Shown: piece after piece, positions 7,736 to 11,063 of the stretch | How the letters are laid out: every line of letters begins with the position of its first letter | Position numbering within the stretch: position 1 is the stretch's first letter | Source: Boseongicola sp. | Lineage (GTDB): Bacteria > Pseudomonadota > Alphaproteobacteria > Rhodobacterales > Rhodobacteraceae | Reading direction: 5' to 3' | Length of the DNA: 11,063 nt | Assembly: GCA_013042895.1 (NCBI GenBank) | Contig: JABDPD010000107.1 | Location: forward strand, 1-11,063 | Program-made: the position numbers and the translations under genes | The notes under the pieces: model-generated | Databases searched by the model: none | What the model was told of the DNA's origin: nothing | Seen by the model: only the letters and a program-made list of their open reading frames with translations

Positions 7736-8779
7736 ATGTCTGAAAGCTCTGAACGCAAAGCCCCGGTGGATCTTGGGATCTATAGCCGCGTTGCGACCGA
7801 TACCTCGTTGGACCCGGCCGATAAGATTGCACTGATCGTCTCGGGCATCTGGGTCGTGCTCTGCGTCGTGTTTCTGGCGATTGTGGGCATTGGTGGCTCA
7901 GAAAACCTTGGCAGCTTACGGTTTCTCATCGTGGTGCTTGCGGTTTTGCTTCCCGTCGCACTGATCTGGATCGGTGCGATTGCGGTGAAGTCAGCGCGGA
8001 TCATGCGCGAAGAAAGCGACCGGCTTCAGGCATCAATGGACGCCATGCGCCAGATCTATATCACCCAAGCCCAGATGGCCGCGACGACCATGGGCCCCAA
8101 TGTCGAACGCAAGATCGACGAGATCGTCAAAGGTCAAAAACGTGCTGAAAGTGCGTTGGCTGAATTCGCAACGACACGGCCAATCTCGGTTCCTGAGCCC
8201 TCGCCCGAGCGCCCGGCGGTGGCTCCGATGGCCCCTGCTCCAGCCGCTCCCGGCGTGGACGCGCAACCCGATCTCGCACTGGGAACACCAGCTGAGATCT
8301 ACGGCACACCCGTCTCAACGGTGGACTTCATCACCGCGATGAACTTCCCAGAAACAGCCGACGACCGCGCTGGCTTCAATGCCCTGCGTCGCGCCCTCGC
8401 GGACCGCCGTGCCGCCGTGCTGATACAGGCCAGCCAAGACGTTCTGACGCTGCTCAGCCAGGACGGTATCTATATGGATGACCTGACACCAGATCGCTCG
8501 AAGGTTGAAATCTGGCGTCGCTTTGCAGCCGGTGAACGTGGACGCACAGTCTCCGGGCTTGGCGGCGTGCGGGATCGCTCATCGCTGGCCCTCAGTGCTG
8601 CCCGCATGCGTCAGGACTCAATCTTCCGCGACGCCTCGCATCACTTCCTGCGTACGTTTGACAAGACCCTTGCAAGCATCGCCGATCGCCTGAGCGACGA
8701 GGAACTCTCGGCTCTCACGGAAACCCGTACCGCACGCGCTTTCATGCTTTTGGGCCGCGTGGCAGGCATCTTCGACTAA
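7736..8779 (+). CDS. Two-transmembrane protein with coiled-coil-like and C-terminal helical domains, function unknown
   Basis: I do not recognise a named family. The 347-residue product has a polar N-terminus of about 30 residues, then two hydrophobic segments at about 31-53 and 61-84 (both free of charge except near the ends). A charged, heptad-rich helix at about 85-145 may form a coiled coil. A Pro/Ala-rich linker at about 149-180 leads to a mainly helical C-terminal domain (about 195-347) rich in Arg and Asp. With two membrane segments, both ends probably face the cytoplasm. Codon use and GC resemble the neighbours, so there is no sign of recent transfer. The ATG at 7736 is preceded only by a distant GAAAGGG, so initiation may depend on coupling with greA 21 bases upstream. 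The gene converges on the metalloprotease gene with an 8-base gap and no visible terminator. Confidence 0.85.
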   Translation: MSESSERKAPVDLGIYSRVATDTSLDPADKIALIVSGIWVVLCVVFLAIVGIGGSENLGSLRFLIVVLAVLLPVALIWIGAIAVKSARIMREESDRLQASMDAMRQIYITQAQMAATTMGPNVERKIDEIVKGQKRAESALAEFATTRPISVPEPSPERPAVAPMAPAPAAPGVDAQPDLALGTPAEIYGTPVSTVDFITAMNFPETADDRAGFNALRRALADRRAAVLIQASQDVLTLLSQDGIYMDDLTPDRSKVEIWRRFAAGERGRTVSGLGGVRDRSSLALSAARMRQDSIFRDASHHFLRTFDKTLASIADRLSDEELSALTETRTARAFMLLGRVAGIFD

Positions 8780-8787
8780 CCGGAAGT

Positions 8788-9804
8788 TCAGGCGAAGAAC
8801 GCGTCGTCCTCTGCGTGACAACAGCTTCCGCAACCACATCCATGCCCGTGATCGTGGTCCGGGTGGTCGACGAAATTTCCGAAATCGTCCACATAGACCT
8901 CGTGTGACATGTCCTCGACGATTGGTAAGAGGTCTGTCAGAAGAACTTCATCCGCGACGGGCGTGTCGTCCACGCTCTCCGGATCGTTTTCCCCTGAGCG
9001 AGAAACTCCACCGAACGCCAGACCAACTGCCGCACCTCCTGCTCCGAACAGGACGGCCGCAATCGCGCCCAAAAGAGCGACAATAATACCAGCGGCACCA
9101 CCGCCACCGCCGCCGTCATCGGAGGGCAACGGAGCTGCTTCTGGTGCTCCGGGTGGATCGTCCGGACCGTCATCAATCGGCTCTTCCGGTGTCTCCGGCA
9201 CTACCGGCTCCTCAGGAGGAGGGGGTGGAGGTGGAGGGGGTGGATCGTCAGGCGGCGGCACTGGATCAGGATTAGAGATGCCGTCGCCAGTTCCATATAG
9301 ATACTGCGCGCCAGCGATATCTCCGGACTGCAAGTCATCCACCGCAATTGAAGAATTCATGATCTGCTTGGGATCGGAGCCGCTGCTGTTGTAGTGGTTC
9401 AGACCAATCGCATGACCAATCTCGTGCAAGGCCACGGCATAAAAGTCGATCCCGCCACCGCCGGTCGGTGCCCAAATTTCCTGATCATCGAACGTAATCG
9501 TCGAGCTTCTGATCTCGGACCCGCCGTTCCACGAGGCCCGGCCAACCGTGCCAAAACGCGAGCCATCACCATAGCCCATAACCACGTCAATCTCCGCATC
9601 ACCGCTGCCAATATAGGTGAAGTCGAGGCCCGAGATCGCTTCCCAGGCATCAAACGAGTCCTGAAGAGCGGTGTGAAAATCGTCGAAAGAGTAGTCATCG
9701 TTGAACTGAAGGCTGGAATCGAGGTTCGAGGACCACGTGATTTCGCCACTCTCTGTGCCAAACTCCGTGTCGCCCCACTTTTGGTCGCGCGCATTATAGT
9801 ACAT
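8788..9804 (-). CDS. Matrixin-like (M10-type metzincin) zinc metalloprotease with membrane segment and His/Cys-rich tail
   Basis: The 338-residue product starts with an M10-like catalytic domain (about 1-172). The zinc site is HEIGHAIGLNH (H127, E128, H131, H137), with the Met-turn at QIMNSS (M149) and the closing DIAGAQYLYG typical of matrixins. There is no signal peptide or pro-domain cysteine switch: the ATG at 9804 is the first possible start, since an in-frame stop lies at 9820-9822, and GAGG precedes it. After the protease come a Pro/Asp/Glu linker with 10 consecutive prolines (188-197), a Gly run, and an uncharged Gly/Ala hydrophobic stretch (about 237-266) that could span a membrane. 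An acidic region follows, then a tail with HPDHDHGHGCGCGSCCH (314-330), which looks metal-binding, and a final EDDAFFA. Export by a type I system or exposure at the surface is inference. It is transcribed towards the unknown membrane-protein gene. Confidence 0.85.
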   Translation of the reverse strand: MYYNARDQKWGDTEFGTESGEITWSSNLDSSLQFNDDYSFDDFHTALQDSFDAWEAISGLDFTYIGSGDAEIDVVMGYGDGSRFGTVGRASWNGGSEIRSSTITFDDQEIWAPTGGGGIDFYAVALHEIGHAIGLNHYNSSGSDPKQIMNSSIAVDDLQSGDIAGAQYLYGTGDGISNPDPVPPPDDPPPPPPPPPPEEPVVPETPEEPIDDGPDDPPGAPEAAPLPSDDGGGGGGAAGIIVALLGAIAAVLFGAGGAAVGLAFGGVSRSGENDPESVDDTPVADEVLLTDLLPIVEDMSHEVYVDDFGNFVDHPDHDHGHGCGCGSCCHAEDDAFFA

Positions 9805-9946
9805 CTCTGCCTCAAACCTTCATCAGATCTCTTCGGATCCTGTATTAACCCTCTGTTAGGCGAGACAGTTGGGCCAAACAACGGCACAAATGTGGCGAAG
9901 GCGAAAACCAGCGACCCCCAAAGGGAAACAGGCGGTTTTCCGCATG

Positions 9947-9974
9947 AAAAAGGCGCATCCCAGAGGATACGCCT
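9947..9974 (-). terminator. Intrinsic terminator of the rplK-rplA operon
   Basis: On the minus strand AGGCGTATCC and GGATGCGCCT form a 10-bp stem (one G-T pair) around a 4-base TCTG loop, followed at once by TTTT. It lies 27 bases after the rplA stop codon. The plus strand has only AATTTTC after the stem, so the terminator acts mainly for rplA. Confidence 0.9.
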
Positions 9975-10001
9975 AATTTTCTACCGAGATTTCGGTTTGA
10001 C

Positions 10002-10703
10002 TTAGTCGTTGCCAGTGGCCGAAACGACGTCAACCGAAACACCGGGGCCCATGGTCGAAGTCAGCGAGACCTTCTTCATGTATGTGCCCTTGGCACCCGC
10101 AGGTTTGGCTTTCGAGACCGCGTCAACAAAAGCACGGATGTTCTCAACCAGCTTGGCTTCGTCGAACGACGTTTTGCCAACACCAGCATGCACAACACCG
10201 GCTTTCTCGGCCTTGAAGGTGACCTGACCGCCCTTGGCAGCTTCGACAGCTTCCGCCACGTCCATAGTCACCGTACCAACCTTAGGGTTTGGCATCAGGT
10301 TGCGTGGGCCGAGCACTTTTCCGAGACGTCCAACGATTGGCATCATGTCAGGTGTCGCGATGCAACGATCAAACTCGATCGTGCCGCCCTGAACGATTTC
10401 CATCAGGTCTTCTGCTCCAACGATGTCCGCACCAGCCTTCTGAGCTTCTTCAGCCTTCGGGCCACGTGCGAACACAGCAACGCGAACCGATTTACCAGTG
10501 CCGTTTGGCAGGTTAACCGAGCCACGAACCATCTGGTCAGCGTGGCGCGGATCTACACCGAGGTTCATTGCGATCTCGACCGTCTGGTCGAACTTTGTCT
10601 TTGCATTGCCTTTGATCAGCGCAACAGCTTCTTCAACTGTCACGTTGTCTTTACCAGCGAACGCTTCTTTGGCGGCGCGTGCGCGCTTTCCAAGTTTTGC
10701 CAT
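10002..10703 (-). CDS. rplA: 50S ribosomal protein L1
   Basis: The 233-residue product (E. coli 234) is L1, which binds 23S rRNA at the mobile L1 stalk and helps release deacylated tRNA. The family signature is visible as [19 protein letters not shown] at 123-141, with the usual N-terminal [10 protein letters not shown] and the C-terminal segment [16 protein letters not shown]. In many bacteria L1 also represses its own operon by binding the rplK leader; that leader is outside the window. The ATG at 10703 follows the rplK stop by 4 bases, and its ribosome binding site (AAAGGG) sits inside the last codons of rplK, so the two are co-transcribed and probably translationally coupled. A strong terminator follows, so rplJ-rplL are not downstream here. 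Confidence 0.97.
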   Translation of the reverse strand: MAKLGKRARAAKEAFAGKDNVTVEEAVALIKGNAKTKFDQTVEIAMNLGVDPRHADQMVRGSVNLPNGTGKSVRVAVFARGPKAEEAQKAGADIVGAEDLMEIVQGGTIEFDRCIATPDMMPIVGRLGKVLGPRNLMPNPKVGTVTMDVAEAVEAAKGGQVTFKAEKAGVVHAGVGKTSFDEAKLVENIRAFVDAVSKAKPAGAKGTYMKKVSLTSTMGPGVSVDVVSATGND

Positions 10704-10707
10704 CGTC

Positions 10708-11063
10708 TTACCCTTTCACCTCGATACCCATCGACTTGGCAGAGCCAAGGATGATTTTCATCGCAGCGTCGATATCGTTTGCATTGAGATCAGTCATCTT
10801 TGCTTCTGCAATCTCCCGCAGCTGCTTGGTGGTGACCGAACCGACAGTCTCACGGCTTGGGGTTTTCGCACCCGACTTCAGCTTGGCCGCTTTCTTGAGG
10901 TAATAAGACGCAGGTGGCGTCTTGATTTCCATCGAGAACGACTTGTCCTGATAGTAGGTGATGATGGTCGGGCAAGGGGCGCCTTGCTCCATGTCCTGCG
11001 TCTTGGCGTTGAAGCCTTTGCAGAACTCCATGATGTTGATTCCGCGCTGACCCAACGCCGGTC
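10708..11063 (-). CDS. rplK: 50S ribosomal protein L11, N-terminus outside the window
   Basis: About 118 residues of L11 are visible, from [13 protein letters not shown] to the terminal [11 protein letters not shown] and TAA at 10710-10708. The first 23 or so residues lie beyond the right edge. L11 binds the GTPase-associated region of 23S rRNA together with L10 and is needed for factor function and the stringent response. Typical segments are [18 protein letters not shown], the hinge region with [13 protein letters not shown], and the C-terminal [25 protein letters not shown]. The first ATG seen in frame is internal (Met of NIMEF), and the codon at 11055 is an internal Leu, not a start. Confidence 0.97.
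   Translation of the reverse strand, partial: PALGQRGINIMEFCKGFNAKTQDMEQGAPCPTIITYYQDKSFSMEIKTPPASYYLKKAAKLKSGAKTPSRETVGSVTTKQLREIAEAKMTDLNANDIDAAMKIILGSAKSMGIEVKG

Noticed and set aside
8909..9394. Glycine/serine-rich plus-strand frame of 161 codons
   Set aside because: It is simply the complement of the proline/glycine linker of the metalloprotease; its composition is explained by that repeat.
9983..9996. ACCGA/TCGGT dyad just after rplA
   Set aside because: It has a 5-bp stem with no T-tract; the neighbouring 10-bp hairpin with TTTT explains termination better.
9394..10005. 203-codon plus-strand open frame crossing the metalloprotease start and the rplA terminator
   Set aside because: It is antisense to the zinc-site region and runs through a strong terminator hairpin. 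The translation has no recognisable domain.

Overview
The window reads as chromosomal DNA of an alphaproteobacterium, most likely a Rhodobacteraceae (Roseobacter-group) member. The reasons are the moderately high GC content, the form of the ETF:ubiquinone oxidoreductase, the TPR-protein/ispE pairing, and protein sequences of the Rhodobacterales type throughout. This placement is by recognition, not by a database search. No mobile element, CRISPR array, tRNA or rRNA was found, and no gene-free stretch exceeds about 200 bases.

Layout, left to right. At 1-557 (+) lies the C-terminal end of a two-component protein: an acidic, proline-rich linker followed by a complete receiver domain. It converges, with a 5-base gap, on a minus-strand block read from right to left: ETF:ubiquinone oxidoreductase (5760-4126), a periplasmic TPR protein (4026-2320), ispE (2333-1425) and yaaA (1348-563). 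The TPR gene and ispE overlap by 14 bases and are probably co-translated. Upstream of ETF-QO on the same strand is a Bcr/CflA-type MFS drug exporter (7047-5842). It diverges from greA (7244-7714, +), which has a TTG start, and greA is followed 21 bases later by a gene for an unrecognised two-membrane-segment protein (7736-8779, +). That gene converges on a minus-strand metzincin-type metalloprotease (9804-8788). At the right edge are rplA and the 3' part of rplK (minus strand), closed by a strong intrinsic terminator at 9947-9974.

Functionally this is mostly housekeeping: translation (L11, L1), transcription-elongation rescue (GreA), isoprenoid precursor synthesis (IspE), electron entry from acyl-CoA and amine dehydrogenases into the quinone pool (ETF-QO) and peroxide/iron stress (YaaA). 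The least ordinary gene is the metalloprotease. It has no signal peptide, a matrixin-like zinc site, a 10-proline linker, a long uncharged glycine/alanine hydrophobic segment and a His/Cys-rich tail ending in acidic then hydrophobic residues. This architecture has no obvious textbook counterpart and is the best candidate for something undescribed. The second candidate is the conserved-looking but unrecognised membrane protein after greA. The absence of rplJ-rplL after rplA, with a terminator in its place, is also worth noting.
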